NCBI GenBank assembly: GCA_003096535.1 | Contig: QEKJ01000003.1 | Location: forward strand, 75,068-139,067 | Reading direction: 5' to 3' | Length of the DNA stretch: 64,000 nucleotides | From: Agathobaculum butyriciproducens | GTDB lineage: Bacteria; Bacillota; Clostridia; Oscillospirales; Butyricicoccaceae | Shown: positions 41,772 through 51,549 of the stretch, in pieces | How the letters are laid out: every line of letters starts with the position of its first letter | How positions within the stretch are numbered: the stretch's first letter is position 1 | The notes under the pieces: generated by a model | The model's input: only the letters and a program-made list of their open reading frames with translations | The model's database searches: none | What the model was told of the DNA's origin: nothing | Made by a program: the position numbers and the translations under genes

Positions 41772-42677
41772 ATGTTACCGTTTAGAGAAATTACCTTAGA
41801 AGATAAACCGATGGTCGAGCACTGCGGCTCGCATTACAACTATCATCTGTGTGAGCGCTGCTTTGTCGATCTTTTCATGTGGCGCAGCCACTACAATACG
41901 CAGATCTGCTTCAAAGACGGCTTTATGCTGGTGAAAATGTCTCCGCTGGACGGCGGACACGACTGCTATCTTGCGCCTGTCGGTCAGGGCGACCTCGGCG
42001 CGGCGCTGGATGCGCTCGAGCAGGATGCCGCTGAACGCGGTCTTCCGTTCGTCATCGTCTCGGTCGCTGAGCCGATGATCGAGCGTATCGAAGCCGTTCG
42101 TCCGGGCAAGTTCACGTTCTCGCATGACAGCGAGGACGGTGACGATTATATCTACCTCGCGGAAAAGCTGCGCACGCTGTCCGGCAAAAAGCTGCAGAGC
42201 AAGCGCAACCTCGTCAACCGCTTCAAGGCTGCCTACGAGGGCCGCTGGAGCTACGAGGATATGACCAGGGAAAACATCAAGGACGCATTCGCGTTCCACA
42301 TCCACTGGTGCAACCTGAACGGCTGTGCACGCGAGCGCGATTTTGAGGGCGAGACCTGCGCGATCGTGCAGGCGCTCCACAACTTCGACTACCTGAATCT
42401 GCGCGGCGGACTGCTCCGCTTGGACGGCGAGGTTATCGCGTTCACGTTCGGCTGCAAGGCTACGCCGGATATGTTCGTGGTACAGATTGAAAAGGCCGAC
42501 CACACGATTCAGGGCGCGTACCAGATGATCAACCAGCAGTTCGTACAGCGCAACTGCAATGATGTGGAATACGTCAACCGCGAGGAGGATCTGGGACTCG
42601 AGGGCCTGCGCAAGGCGAAGAAGTCCTATTATCCGGTCATGCGCGGCGTGAAATATGTGGCAACACCGAAAGGTTGA
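41772..42677 (+). CDS. DUF2156 phosphatidylglycerol-lysyltransferase-like protein
   Basis: 301 residues from ATG 41772 (AAAGGA). Two GNAT-like lobes: LPFREITLEDKPMVEHC at the start and KLQSKRNLVNRFKAAY, IAFTFGC, EKAD..IQGAYQMINQQF, YVNREEDLGLEGLRKAKKSYYP in the second. Matches DUF2156 (C-terminal part of MprF-like enzymes) without membrane helices; such soluble proteins may transfer an aminoacyl group from tRNA. Substrate unknown. Same operon as the next GNAT gene. Confidence 0.85.
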   Translation: MLPFREITLEDKPMVEHCGSHYNYHLCERCFVDLFMWRSHYNTQICFKDGFMLVKMSPLDGGHDCYLAPVGQGDLGAALDALEQDAAERGLPFVIVSVAEPMIERIEAVRPGKFTFSHDSEDGDDYIYLAEKLRTLSGKKLQSKRNLVNRFKAAYEGRWSYEDMTRENIKDAFAFHIHWCNLNGCARERDFEGETCAIVQALHNFDYLNLRGGLLRLDGEVIAFTFGCKATPDMFVVQIEKADHTIQGAYQMINQQFVQRNCNDVEYVNREEDLGLEGLRKAKKSYYPVMRGVKYVATPKG

Positions 42678-42682
42678 TTGAA

Positions 42683-43483
42683 ATGATGCGATTTGCCGAA
42701 AAAGGAGATTTTCCTGCCGTTCGCGCCCTCTGGGAAACCTGTTTTCCGGATGAGGGCGGCTTCAATGACTACTTCTTCGCGCACTTCTATAAAGAGAAAT
42801 ATACGCTGCTGTATCTCGAGGGTGAAACGCTCGTGGCGATGGTGCAGATGCTCCCGTACCGCATGACGGTGGGTGGTCTCTCCCGCGAGGCGACGTATAT
42901 CTACGGCGCGTGTACCGACCCGGCGCACCGCCGCAAGGGGTATATGGCGCGGCTGCTCGAGCGCTCGTTCGAGCTGGACAGGGAAGCAGGGCGCATTGCG
43001 TCCGTGCTCATTCCGGCAGAAAAGTGGCTGTTTGATTTTTACAAACCGTTCGGCTACGAGCCGTTCTTCCATATTTCCCGCCGGGAGATTACCTGCACGG
43101 CAGGGGAGCGCGAAGCACCTCGGCGGCTGACCTCGGCGGATGTGCCTGCACTGGCGGCGCTGTATGACAAGCTGGTGCCGAAATGCCGCATCGAGCGGGA
43201 CACGGCGTACTGGAATGCACAGCTTGCGCTGTTCGACACGCTCGGCGCGGGCGTATACGGCTGGTTCAAGGACGAAACGCTCACTGGCTATGCGTTCTGC
43301 TGGGAGGACAATGCGCAGGAGCTGCTCGGCGCAGATGACGCGCAGATGCAGGGTCTGATGGACGTGCTGCGGCGCGATATGCTCACCGTGACGGAAATCG
43401 GCAGCGAAATAGCACTCGGCGTATGCAAATGGCATGAGAAAGCGGATGAAACCGCTGGATATATGAATTTAATGCTCAACTGA
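42683..43483 (+). CDS. GNAT acetyltransferase (Eis-like)
   Basis: 266 residues from ATG 42683, 5 bp after the previous gene. N-terminal GNAT fold: MRFAEKGDFPAVRALWETCFPD, acetyl-CoA loop ACTDPAHRRKGYMARLL (Q/RxxGxG/A type) near residue 85, then a second GNAT-like half and sterol-carrier-like end as in Eis proteins. Substrate unknown. Confidence 0.85.
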   Translation: MMRFAEKGDFPAVRALWETCFPDEGGFNDYFFAHFYKEKYTLLYLEGETLVAMVQMLPYRMTVGGLSREATYIYGACTDPAHRRKGYMARLLERSFELDREAGRIASVLIPAEKWLFDFYKPFGYEPFFHISRREITCTAGEREAPRRLTSADVPALAALYDKLVPKCRIERDTAYWNAQLALFDTLGAGVYGWFKDETLTGYAFCWEDNAQELLGADDAQMQGLMDVLRRDMLTVTEIGSEIALGVCKWHEKADETAGYMNLMLN

Positions 43484-43497
43484 AAGGTGTGACAAAC

Positions 43498-44049
43498 ATG
43501 GTATATGTATTACTGGCAGAGGGCTTCGAGGAAGTCGAGGCGTTGACTCCGGTCGATCTTCTGCGCCGTGCAGGCGTGGAGACCAGGCTGGTCGGTGTGA
43601 CCGGTGCAACCGTGTGCGGTGCACGCGGCATCAATGTCGTAACCGACCTGTCCATGGACGAGGTTGACCTTGCAAAGGCCGATATGCTCGTTCTGCCGGG
43701 CGGCATGCCGGGCACGACCAATCTGTACGCGGACAAGCGCGTCACCGATGCGGTTCGCACGATGGCAGATGCAGGCAAGTACGTTGCGGCCATCTGCGCG
43801 GCTCCGTCCATCATTCTGGGCGGCATGGGTCTGCTCGAGGGCAAGAAAGCCACTTGCTATCCGGGCATGGAGGACGGCATGACGGGCGCGACCCCGGTCA
43901 AGGCGAACGCCGTCACCGACGGGAAGATCATCACCGGCTGCGGCGTGGGCGGTGCGCTGGATTTCGCGTGCGAGCTGATTACCGCGCTGTGCGGCAAGGC
44001 CAAGGCGGACGAGATCGCAGAGTCGGTCGTACATCATGTGTACGGATAA
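43498..44049 (+). CDS. DJ-1/PfpI-family protein
   Basis: 183 residues from ATG 43498. MVYVLLAEGFEEVEALTPVDLLRRAG (in pieces) and the nucleophile elbow AAICAAPSIIL with the conserved Cys (about residue 100) identify the DJ-1/YajL branch, implicated in protein or metabolite deglycation and oxidative stress. It overlaps the next gene by 14 bp. Confidence 0.93.
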   Translation: MVYVLLAEGFEEVEALTPVDLLRRAGVETRLVGVTGATVCGARGINVVTDLSMDEVDLAKADMLVLPGGMPGTTNLYADKRVTDAVRTMADAGKYVAAICAAPSIILGGMGLLEGKKATCYPGMEDGMTGATPVKANAVTDGKIITGCGVGGALDFACELITALCGKAKADEIAESVVHHVYG

Positions 44050-44608
44050 GAAAACGCTGCGGGGGCGCTATCTTGCGGAACGGGCAAGTCTGTCCGCTGA
44101 GGAAAAGCAGGCGATTGACCGCGGCATTGCACAGAACATTCTGCAAAGTGAGTTCTATCAGCAGGCAGACTGCATTTTCTGCTATGTTTCGACTGCTGAG
44201 GAGATTGATACCCGTACGGTGCTCGAAAACGCGCTTGCGTCCGGCAGGACGGTCTGCGTGCCGCTGTGCGGCAAGGGCGGCAGCATGACCGCGCGGAAAA
44301 TCACCGCGCTCTCCGAGCTGCAGGCCGGTCACTACGGTATCCTGGAGCCGTCTAACACGGCGCCCGAGATTGCACCGGAGAACATCGACCTGATTCTTGC
44401 GCCTGCGCTCTCGTGCGACAGAAAAGGGTACCGTCTCGGCTACGGCGGCGGCTACTATGATCGGTTCCTCAGCCGAACAAACGCGGTCTGTGCGGCGCTG
44501 TGTGCATCGCAGCGCATGAGCGCAGCCCTGCCACACGAGGCGTTCGACCGCTGCTGTCATTACATTATCACCGAAAGAGAGGTGCTGCGCACCGATGAAT
44601 CAAGATAA
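44036..44608 (+). CDS. 5-formyltetrahydrofolate cyclo-ligase
   Basis: 190 residues. Converts 5-formyl-THF to 5,10-methenyl-THF with ATP; this clears the inhibitor made by GlyA. LRGRYLAERASLS at the start and the ATP/Mg site LGYGGGYYDRFL near residue 140 are diagnostic. ATG 44036 lies inside the DJ-1 gene; translation is probably coupled. Confidence 0.93.
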   Translation: MCTDKKTLRGRYLAERASLSAEEKQAIDRGIAQNILQSEFYQQADCIFCYVSTAEEIDTRTVLENALASGRTVCVPLCGKGGSMTARKITALSELQAGHYGILEPSNTAPEIAPENIDLILAPALSCDRKGYRLGYGGGYYDRFLSRTNAVCAALCASQRMSAALPHEAFDRCCHYIITEREVLRTDESR

Positions 44609-45485
44609 ACGCACACTGTTGCCGGGTCTCAGTCTGTTTGTGTGCTTCTGCCTGCTGACAGGCATGGAAAAGCTGATCACGCACTTTAATCTGCCGCCGT
44701 CGCTGATGGCGCTCGGTGAGATCGTGTGCTTCGGTCTGGCGCTTGCAATGGCGCTGCCCGGTATGGATCGGGAGCGCTTTAAGCAGCGGCTTGCATTCAA
44801 AATGCCGCGTAAGGGCGGCTGGCTGCTCATTTTGTTTATGGGCGCGGCGACCGCATTTGCCGCCCTCAGCCTGAACATGCTGGAATATCGTCTGCTGGCG
44901 CATACCGGTCTCCGGCTGACGATTGCATCCCTGCCGATGCCGCTCGGCGGTATGTCGTTTGCATGGCGGCTGCTGATCGGCGTTGTGATAGCAGCTCTGG
45001 TCGAGGAGATCTATTTACGCGGTGCACTGTTCAGCGTGTACGGTGAAGAAGTCGGTACCTCGGCGTGCCTGCTGTTCGGCGGCATCGTGTTCGCACTGCT
45101 GCACGGCAGTCCGCTTGATCTGGCGGCAGGCTTCTGCGCCGGACTGGCGTTTACCTATCTGACCTATGTGTTTGATACCGTATGGGCGGCGGTACTTTCC
45201 CATGCTGCGGCGGCATTTGTCACCGTGGTGATGCAGTGGATAGCAGATACCTATGCACCGTTCGGCATTTGGAACATTCTGCTGCCGCTGACTGTGCTCT
45301 TTTTCCTGCTGTTTGTGTTCTTAACGCTGGACACACTGGGAAAAATGCTGGCGCGCGGTTCCATTCCGCACTTTGAGGTCAGCGCCGGCTGGTACGACCT
45401 GTGGCTGCTGGTGAAAGAGCCCGGATTTATTGTGTTCGTGCTGGCATTTGCCGGTAAAATCATTCTGAATTACTGGATCGGCTGA
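44595..45485 (+). CDS. CPBP-family intramembrane metalloprotease
   Basis: 296 residues, about eight membrane helices. The CAAX-protease/bacteriocin-processing motifs are in place: EEIYLRGAL (EExxxR, about residue 137), FALLHG (FxxxH) and SHAAAAF. May process peptides or confer bacteriocin self-immunity. Overlaps the previous gene by 14 bp. Confidence 0.9.
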   Translation: MNQDKRTLLPGLSLFVCFCLLTGMEKLITHFNLPPSLMALGEIVCFGLALAMALPGMDRERFKQRLAFKMPRKGGWLLILFMGAATAFAALSLNMLEYRLLAHTGLRLTIASLPMPLGGMSFAWRLLIGVVIAALVEEIYLRGALFSVYGEEVGTSACLLFGGIVFALLHGSPLDLAAGFCAGLAFTYLTYVFDTVWAAVLSHAAAAFVTVVMQWIADTYAPFGIWNILLPLTVLFFLLFVFLTLDTLGKMLARGSIPHFEVSAGWYDLWLLVKEPGFIVFVLAFAGKIILNYWIG

Positions 45486-45509
45486 GGCTGATCCGCAGAG
45501 AGGTGAATT

Positions 45510-46763
45510 ATGGATAATCATTTTAACAACGATGAAACGCGGCGCGTACCGCTGCCGGGTTCGGAATCGCCGGTGCCTGAGCAGTTCACGCCGGAGCATT
45601 TCGATGACGATCGGGAGCCGGAGCAGCCGCAGAAGCAGCCCAGACGCCGCCGCAGCCGCCGCCAGATGAACGCAGGCTGTGCAGGCTCGATGGTGTACAT
45701 GATCGCAGTAGTCGGCGTTTCGCTGGTGCTGTCGATTGCAGCGCTGTTCATGGCAAACGACATTTTTGCCTTTGTCAAAGCGGATGCGGTCAAGGAGATC
45801 ACGGTTTCGGAGAACACCTCGGTATCCTCGCTCGCCAAGGAGCTGGACGACCAGGGCGTTATCAATTATCATTCGGTGTTCAAGCTGTATCTGACGCTCA
45901 AGCACCAGACCGATACCTCGGTTCTGGCAGGCGCCTATCAGCTGAACCCGTCGATGGACTACGGTCAGATCGTAGATGCACTGGCCAACACCGCAAGCAC
46001 GGAGACCGTGCAGATTACCATTCCGGAGGGTTATTCCATCTCGCAGATCCGTCAGGTGCTGCTGGACAACCATATCTGCACCGAGGATGCGCTGGATGAG
46101 GTGCTGAATGACTATTCCTTCAAGCACGATTTCCTTGAGGATGAAAAACCGGCCGCGGAAGGCTGGCTGGAAGGCTATCTGTTCCCGGATACCTATGAGG
46201 TATACAAGGGCAACGCTGCGGTTGTCGATACCATCAACAAGATGCTCAACAACTTCGGCAACAAGTATGACGCGGACATCAAGTCCGGCGCGGAGAATCT
46301 CGGCCGCTCGATGCACGATATTGTCACGATCGCCTCTCTTGTCGAGCGTGAGGCACAGCGTGACGATGAGCGCGCACGCATTGCGGGCGTTATCTACAAC
46401 CGTCTGAACAATTCCTCCGAGTTCCCGTATCTGCAGGTGGATGCATCCGTTCTGTATGGTCTGGGACGCACCGGCGGCAAGCTGAGTGACGAGGATCTCA
46501 AATCGGATTCCGAGTACAACCTTTACAACCACAAGGGTCTGCCGCCCGGACCGATCTGCAACCCGGGTTATGCTTCGCTGTACGCAGCAAGCCATCCGGA
46601 GGACAACAATTACTACTATTACGTTGCTATGCCGGACGGCTCGCACCTGTTTGCAAGCAGCTATGAGGAGCACGAGCGCAACATCGAGGCTTCCAATCAG
46701 GCACAGGCGCAGGCTGCAAGCGCTTCGGCAGACACGACAACAACGGAGGCAACCGGTGAATAA
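45510..46763 (+). CDS. mltG: Endolytic transglycosylase MltG
   Basis: 417 residues. A 50-residue charged cytoplasmic head (RRRRSRRQ) precedes one membrane helix (MVYMIAVVGVSLVLSIAAL), a LysM-like domain and the YceG catalytic domain: LEGYLFPDTYEV, IASLVEREAQ with the catalytic Glu, and YNLYNHKGLPPGPICNPG. It cuts growing glycan strands and sets their length during wall growth. Confidence 0.97.
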   Translation: MDNHFNNDETRRVPLPGSESPVPEQFTPEHFDDDREPEQPQKQPRRRRSRRQMNAGCAGSMVYMIAVVGVSLVLSIAALFMANDIFAFVKADAVKEITVSENTSVSSLAKELDDQGVINYHSVFKLYLTLKHQTDTSVLAGAYQLNPSMDYGQIVDALANTASTETVQITIPEGYSISQIRQVLLDNHICTEDALDEVLNDYSFKHDFLEDEKPAAEGWLEGYLFPDTYEVYKGNAAVVDTINKMLNNFGNKYDADIKSGAENLGRSMHDIVTIASLVEREAQRDDERARIAGVIYNRLNNSSEFPYLQVDASVLYGLGRTGGKLSDEDLKSDSEYNLYNHKGLPPGPICNPGYASLYAASHPEDNNYYYYVAMPDGSHLFASSYEEHERNIEASNQAQAQAASASADTTTTEATGE

Positions 46764-47988
46764 CACACCTGAATTACTGTCGCCCGCAGGCGATCTGGAC
46801 AAAATGCGGTTTGGCATTGCCTACGGCGCGGATGCGGTCTATATGGCCGGAACGCGCTTCGGCATGCGTGCCGCTGCAACCAACTTTGACGATAACGCGC
46901 TGCGCGAGGGCATTGCCTACGCGCATGCGCACGGCGTCAAGTGCTACATTACAGTCAATATTATGCCGTCCAACCGCGACCTTCCGGCGCTTCCGGCCTA
47001 TCTGGAGCTGCTGCAGGACGCAGGCGCGGACGCACTCATCATCGCGGATGTAGGCGTGCTGCGCATGGCGCGCAGATACGCGCCCAAGGTTCCGGTGCAC
47101 ATCTCGACTCAGACCAGCATCCTTAACCACGAGGCGGCAAACTACTGGGCGGATGAAGGCGCCGAGCGTATCGTGCTCGCGCGTGAGCTTTCCCTTGAGG
47201 AGATCGCCGAAATCCGTGCCAAAACCCCGAAGGAACTCGAGATTGAGGCCTTCGTTCATGGTGCCATGTGCATTTCGTACTCCGGCCGCTGCCTGATCTC
47301 GCAGTACATGACCGGCCGCGACGCCAACCATGGTGCATGTGCACAGCCGTGCCGCTGGAATTATTCTCTGATGGAGGAGAAGCGTCCGGGGCAGTTCTTC
47401 CCGGTCGAGGAGGACGGACGCGGCACCTACCTGTATAACTCCAAGGATATGTGCATGATCGAGCACGTTCCGGAGCTGATCGAGGCCGGTATTACCTCGT
47501 TCAAGATTGAGGGCCGCAACAAAACTGCGTACTATGCAGCCTGTGTCACCGGTGCATACCGTGCCGCGATCGATGCGTACAGAAAAGACCCGAACGGCTT
47601 CGTTCTGCCGCAGTTCTGCCGCGATGAGGTCAATAAGGTCAGCCACCGCGAGTATTACACCGGCTTCTACTTCGGCAATCAGGAAAACGGGCAGCATTAC
47701 GGCGACAGCCAGTATATCCGCGAGTACGAGGTTGTCGGCATGCCGGTCGAGTGTGACGACAGCGGCAAAGCCGTGTTCGCACTCAAGAACCGCTTTTTCG
47801 ATGGGGAAGAGCTGGAGCTGATCCAGCCGGGTCAGGTGCCGTATGTGTTCCGCGCAGAGAACGTCACTGATGACGAGGGCACGAAGCGCGAGCTGTTCAA
47901 CGTGCCGCAGATGCGCGTACACTTTGCGTTCCCGTTCAAGGTCAGCGAGTGGGCCATTTTGCGGAAGGTCAAGGAACGGCCGGAATAG
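46756..47988 (+). CDS. Peptidase U32 family protein (tRNA/rRNA hydroxylation type)
   Basis: 410 residues from GTG 46756 (GGAGG six bases upstream), overlapping mltG by 8 bp. ELLSPAGDLDKMRFGIAYGADAVYMAG opens the family; the hallmark EAFVHGAMCISYSGRCLISQYMTGRDANHGACAQPCRW (in pieces) carries the cysteines that hold an Fe-S cluster. Homologues (TrhP/YegQ, RlhA) hydroxylate tRNA wobble U or 23S rRNA using prephenate; proteolysis is doubtful. Confidence 0.93.
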   Translation: MNNTPELLSPAGDLDKMRFGIAYGADAVYMAGTRFGMRAAATNFDDNALREGIAYAHAHGVKCYITVNIMPSNRDLPALPAYLELLQDAGADALIIADVGVLRMARRYAPKVPVHISTQTSILNHEAANYWADEGAERIVLARELSLEEIAEIRAKTPKELEIEAFVHGAMCISYSGRCLISQYMTGRDANHGACAQPCRWNYSLMEEKRPGQFFPVEEDGRGTYLYNSKDMCMIEHVPELIEAGITSFKIEGRNKTAYYAACVTGAYRAAIDAYRKDPNGFVLPQFCRDEVNKVSHREYYTGFYFGNQENGQHYGDSQYIREYEVVGMPVECDDSGKAVFALKNRFFDGEELELIQPGQVPYVFRAENVTDDEGTKRELFNVPQMRVHFAFPFKVSEWAILRKVKERPE

Positions 47989-48190
47989 TTTTAATAGAGT
48001 GAGGAGTGGAGATTGGAGAGTGAAGAGATTCTCTGAGGCTTCACTTGCCGTAGGGGCGGACCAGCGTGTCCGCCCTTTCTTTTTGTGAGTGCGAGGAGAA
48101 AACAGGTACACGCAAACAACAAACGCTCTCCACTCTCCACTCTCTTAAAAGCTCTCCACTCTTCACTCCTCACTCTTCACTCTTTTTGAA
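47989..48190. repeat. Purine-rich GTGGAGAGTGGAGA repeat tract with terminator
   Basis: GTGAGGAGTGGAGATTGGAGAGTGAAGAG (in pieces) at 48000-48028 has inverse counterparts at 48124-48180 (CTCTCCACTCTCCACTCTC, CACTCTTCACTCCTCACTC). Between them GGGCGGAC/GTCCGCCC plus TTTCTTTTT (48054-48085) is an intrinsic terminator of the mltG-U32 operon. Related tracts occur at 52341-52435. Probably a MITE-like or snap-back repeat family. Confidence 0.7.
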
Positions 48191-48193
48191 CGG

Positions 48194-48222
48194 TTGCAAC
48201 CTCCCTCAAAGTGTGGTATCAT
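48194..48222 (+). promoter_or_regulatory. trpS promoter
   Basis: TTGCAA (48194-48199), 17 bp, TATCAT (48217-48222). Confidence 0.6.
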
Positions 48223-48290
48223 TACAATTAAGTATGGAAACCTTTCGGGGTGAATTGAACCGAAAAATTCTAAGCAAGGGAAGTATATAC

Positions 48291-49301
48291 ATGAGCGATA
48301 ACCAGAAAAAAACGATTTTCTCCGGCGTGCAGCCGTCCGGCAAGCTGACGCTGGGTAACTATTTGGGTGCTATCCGCAATTTCCCGATCCTGCAGGAGCA
48401 GTACAACTGCATTTACTGCGTGGTCGATCAGCACGCCATCACGGTCCGGCAGGAGCCTGCGGCGCTCCGCCGTGCAACGCTTGAGCTGATCGCGCAGTAC
48501 ATTGCCTGCGGTCTGGACCCGGAAAAGAGCATTCTGTTCATCCAGAGCCATGTGCCCGCGCATGCGGAGCTGGCGTGGGTGCTCAACTGCTTCACCATGT
48601 TCGGCGAGGCTTCCCGCATGACCCAGTTCAAGGACAAATCCGCCAAGCACGCGGACAACATCAATGTCGGTCTGTTCACCTATCCGGTTCTGATGGCGGC
48701 TGACATTCTGTTGTACCAGACCGACCTCGTTCCGGTTGGCGTGGATCAGAGCCAGCACATCGAGATCTGCCGCGATATTGCAAACCGCTTCAACAATCTG
48801 CATCCGAATACCTTTACCATTCCGGAGGGCTACTACCCGAAGGTTGGCGAGGGTGCCAAGATTACCAGCCTGGTTGACCCGAACAGCAAAATGAGCAAGT
48901 CCGACCCGAACCCGAACGGCTATATCCTGCTGATGGACAAGCCGGAGGACATTATGCGTAAGTTCAAGCGTGCGGTTACCGACTCGGATTCCCGCATCAT
49001 CTTTGACCCGCAGAACAAGCCGGGTGTTTCCAACCTGCTGCAGATTTACGCTCTGGCGACCGGCAAGACCATCGAACAGGCGGCAGCCGAGTTTGACGGC
49101 AAGGGCTACGGTGAGTTCAAGCCCGCAGTCGGCGAGGCCGTTGTCGAGCTGCTGCGTCCGATTCGTGAAAAGACCACCGATCTGCTGAACAACAAGGATT
49201 ATCTGGAGCAGGTCTACAAGGAGGGCGCACAGAAGGCCTCCTATCTGGCGCGCAAAACGCTGGATAAGGTTTATCGAAAGGTAGGCTTTGTCGCACGCTG
49301 A
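48291..49301 (+). CDS. trpS: Tryptophanyl-tRNA synthetase
   Basis: 336 residues from ATG 48291 (AAGGGAAG). Class I synthetase: HIGH-like PSGKLTLGNYLGA (about residue 16), Trp pocket MAADILLYQTDLVPVGVDQSQHIE, and KMSKS (KMSKSDPN, about residue 200). Charges tRNA-Trp. The short leader (about 60 nt after the promoter) shows no T-box. Confidence 0.98.
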   Translation: MSDNQKKTIFSGVQPSGKLTLGNYLGAIRNFPILQEQYNCIYCVVDQHAITVRQEPAALRRATLELIAQYIACGLDPEKSILFIQSHVPAHAELAWVLNCFTMFGEASRMTQFKDKSAKHADNINVGLFTYPVLMAADILLYQTDLVPVGVDQSQHIEICRDIANRFNNLHPNTFTIPEGYYPKVGEGAKITSLVDPNSKMSKSDPNPNGYILLMDKPEDIMRKFKRAVTDSDSRIIFDPQNKPGVSNLLQIYALATGKTIEQAAAEFDGKGYGEFKPAVGEAVVELLRPIREKTTDLLNNKDYLEQVYKEGAQKASYLARKTLDKVYRKVGFVAR

Positions 49302-49319
49302 GCCAAAAGGGAGTAAACC

Positions 49320-50408
49320 ATGTCTGAATATATTGTTATCGGCACGATCATTGCAGCGTTTGCCGTAGCTGCCGTGCTGAGCTATTTTTTCACACCGCCG
49401 GTCAAGAACTTTGCACACAAGGTCGGCGCGATCGACGTGCCGAAGGATGCACGCCGCATGCACAAAAAGCCGATCCCGCGGTTGGGCGGTCTGGCCATTT
49501 ACGGCGGCTTCTTGTGTTCGATTCTGATTTTCGGGCAGCTCGATGAGACCATGCTGTGCGTCCTGCTCGGAGCGGCCATCATTGTCGCACTCGGCATTTT
49601 CGATGATGTGCTGGCGCTCGGCGCCAAGCTCAAATTCGTGGTGCAGATTGTGGCGGCAGCCATTCCGGTCTGCATCGGCGATCTGCAGATCGGTCTGTTC
49701 ACCAATCTGAATCCGCTGTCGGATACGCCGTTTGTCCATCTCGGCATTCTGGCAGTGCCGGCCACGATTATCTGGATTGTCGGCATCACGAATGCGGTAA
49801 ACCTGATTGACGGTCTGGACGGACTTGCGGTCGGTGTTTCGTCTATCGCGGCGATTACCATGCTTGCCGTTGCACTGCTGACCGGCAACATGCCGATTGC
49901 CATCACGATGGCGGCGCTCGCTGGTGCGTGCATCGGCTTTATGCCGTACAACCTCAATCCGGCTAAGATCTTCATGGGCGACACCGGCTCGACCTTCCTC
50001 GGCTACATGCTGGCGACCGTGTCCATCATGGGTCTGTTCAAATTCTACGCAGTCATCTCGTTTGCGGTGCCGTTTCTGATTCTCGGCCTGCCGATTTTTG
50101 ATACAGCCAACGCCATCATCCGTCGTGTGGCGGCAGGCAGAAGTCCGATGAGTCCGGACCGCGGCCATGTGCATCACAAGCTGATCGACATGGGCTTCAA
50201 CCAGAAGCAGGCGGTTGCTATCCTGTACGCTATCAGCGCAACACTCGGCCTGACCGCCGTGGTGCTCACCTCGTCCGGCGAGGTTAAGGCGATTGTACTG
50301 CTGCTGGCAGTGCTGGCTGCAATTCTGGTAGGTGCATGCATTATTTACGGTGCGGAACACTGGAGCAAACACGCTCCCGAAAACAAGGAGGATAAAGACG
50401 ATGAATAA
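49320..50408 (+). CDS. Undecaprenyl-phosphate GlcNAc-1-phosphate transferase (TagO/WecA)
   Basis: 362 residues, about eleven membrane helices. Conserved cytoplasmic motifs: DARRMHKKPIPRLGG, DDVLALGAKLKF, NAVNLIDGLDGLAVG, FMGDTGS and PDRGHVHHKL. It starts wall-polymer synthesis by loading GlcNAc-1-P on undecaprenyl phosphate. Followed by the epimerase gene (8-bp overlap), and functionally linked to the WecG/TagA enzyme at 40229. Confidence 0.95.
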   Translation: MSEYIVIGTIIAAFAVAAVLSYFFTPPVKNFAHKVGAIDVPKDARRMHKKPIPRLGGLAIYGGFLCSILIFGQLDETMLCVLLGAAIIVALGIFDDVLALGAKLKFVVQIVAAAIPVCIGDLQIGLFTNLNPLSDTPFVHLGILAVPATIIWIVGITNAVNLIDGLDGLAVGVSSIAAITMLAVALLTGNMPIAITMAALAGACIGFMPYNLNPAKIFMGDTGSTFLGYMLATVSIMGLFKFYAVISFAVPFLILGLPIFDTANAIIRRVAAGRSPMSPDRGHVHHKLIDMGFNQKQAVAILYAISATLGLTAVVLTSSGEVKAIVLLLAVLAAILVGACIIYGAEHWSKHAPENKEDKDDE

Positions 50409-51549
50409 AATCAAGGTAATGACGGTTTTCGGCACCCGCCCGGAGGCCATTAAGATGGCGCCGCTGGTGCACGCGCTCGAGCAGAATGAAAACACCGAAT
50501 CCATTGTGTGTGTTACCGCGCAGCACCGTGAGATGCTCGATCAGGTGCTTGATATTTTCGATATTAAGCCGGATTATGACCTGAACATCATGCAGCCGCG
50601 TCAGACGCTGGCGACCATCACCGAGAAGAGCCTGCACGGTCTGGATGAGGTGCTCGAAAAGGCACAGCCGGACATCGTGCTCGTCCACGGTGATACCTCG
50701 ACCACCTTTGCCGGTGCGCTCGCGGCGTTCTATCACAAGGTACCGGTCGGTCATGTAGAGGCCGGTCTGCGTACCTACGATAAGTACAGCCCGTTCCCGG
50801 AGGAGATGAACCGCAAGCTGACCGGTCAGATTGCAACGCTGCACTTTGCGCCGACTCCGCGCAACCGCGATAATCTTGCGAAGGAAGGTATCACAGACGG
50901 CGTGTTTGTCATGGGCAACACGGTTGTTGACGCAATCCACATGACCGTAAAGCCGGATTTTGAGTTCCGCGATGAGCAGCTCAAAACGCTGGACTTTGAG
51001 AACAACCGCGTTGTCCTCGTTACCGCGCACCGCCGCGAGAACTACGGCGAGCCGATGGAGAACATCTGCCGCGCCATTGCCGAGCTGAGCGAAGCATATC
51101 CGGATGTACACTTCGTTTATCCGGTGCACCTCAGCCCGTATGTCCGCGAGACTGCGGAGAAATTCCTCGGCGGCAATAACCGCATTCACCTCATCCATCC
51201 GCTGGCCGTGGACGAGATGCACAACCTGATGGCACGCTGCTATCTCATCATGACCGACTCCGGCGGACTGCAGGAGGAGGCGCCCAGCCTCGGCAAGCCG
51301 GTTCTGGTGCTGCGCCGCGAGACCGAACGTCCGGAGGCCATCGAGGCCGGTACGGTCAAGCTGGCAGGCGTGGAGCAGGCCAATATCGTTAAGCTCGCGC
51401 GTGAGCTGTTTGACGATGAGGACGCTTACGCAAAAATGGCGCACGCTGTCAATCCGTACGGCGACGGAAAGACCTCGCAGCGTATCGTGCAGGCGATCGA
51501 GCAGTATTTTGGTCTGCGCGAGGACGGTCCGGCTCCGTTTAACCCGTGA
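50401..51549 (+). CDS. UDP-N-acetylglucosamine 2-epimerase
   Basis: 382 residues from ATG 50401, inside the end of the TagO gene. VMTVFGTRPEAIKMAPL, VHGDTSTTFAGALAAFYHKVPVGHVEAGLRT, HRRENYGEP and TDSGGLQEEAPSLGKPVLVLR (in pieces) are the family's active-site blocks. Converts UDP-GlcNAc to UDP-ManNAc, the donor of WecG/TagA, so the three genes complete the first two steps of a teichoic-acid-like polymer. Confidence 0.96.
   Translation: MNKIKVMTVFGTRPEAIKMAPLVHALEQNENTESIVCVTAQHREMLDQVLDIFDIKPDYDLNIMQPRQTLATITEKSLHGLDEVLEKAQPDIVLVHGDTSTTFAGALAAFYHKVPVGHVEAGLRTYDKYSPFPEEMNRKLTGQIATLHFAPTPRNRDNLAKEGITDGVFVMGNTVVDAIHMTVKPDFEFRDEQLKTLDFENNRVVLVTAHRRENYGEPMENICRAIAELSEAYPDVHFVYPVHLSPYVRETAEKFLGGNNRIHLIHPLAVDEMHNLMARCYLIMTDSGGLQEEAPSLGKPVLVLRRETERPEAIEAGTVKLAGVEQANIVKLARELFDDEDAYAKMAHAVNPYGDGKTSQRIVQAIEQYFGLREDGPAPFNP

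Noticed and set aside
45321-46817. 498-codon open frame opposite mltG
   Set aside because: Antisense of mltG with no supporting start.
48270-50504. 744-codon open frame opposite trpS and the TagO gene
   Set aside because: Antisense of two certain genes; composition (Asn/Gln/His/Arg-rich) is typical of mirrored coding sequence.
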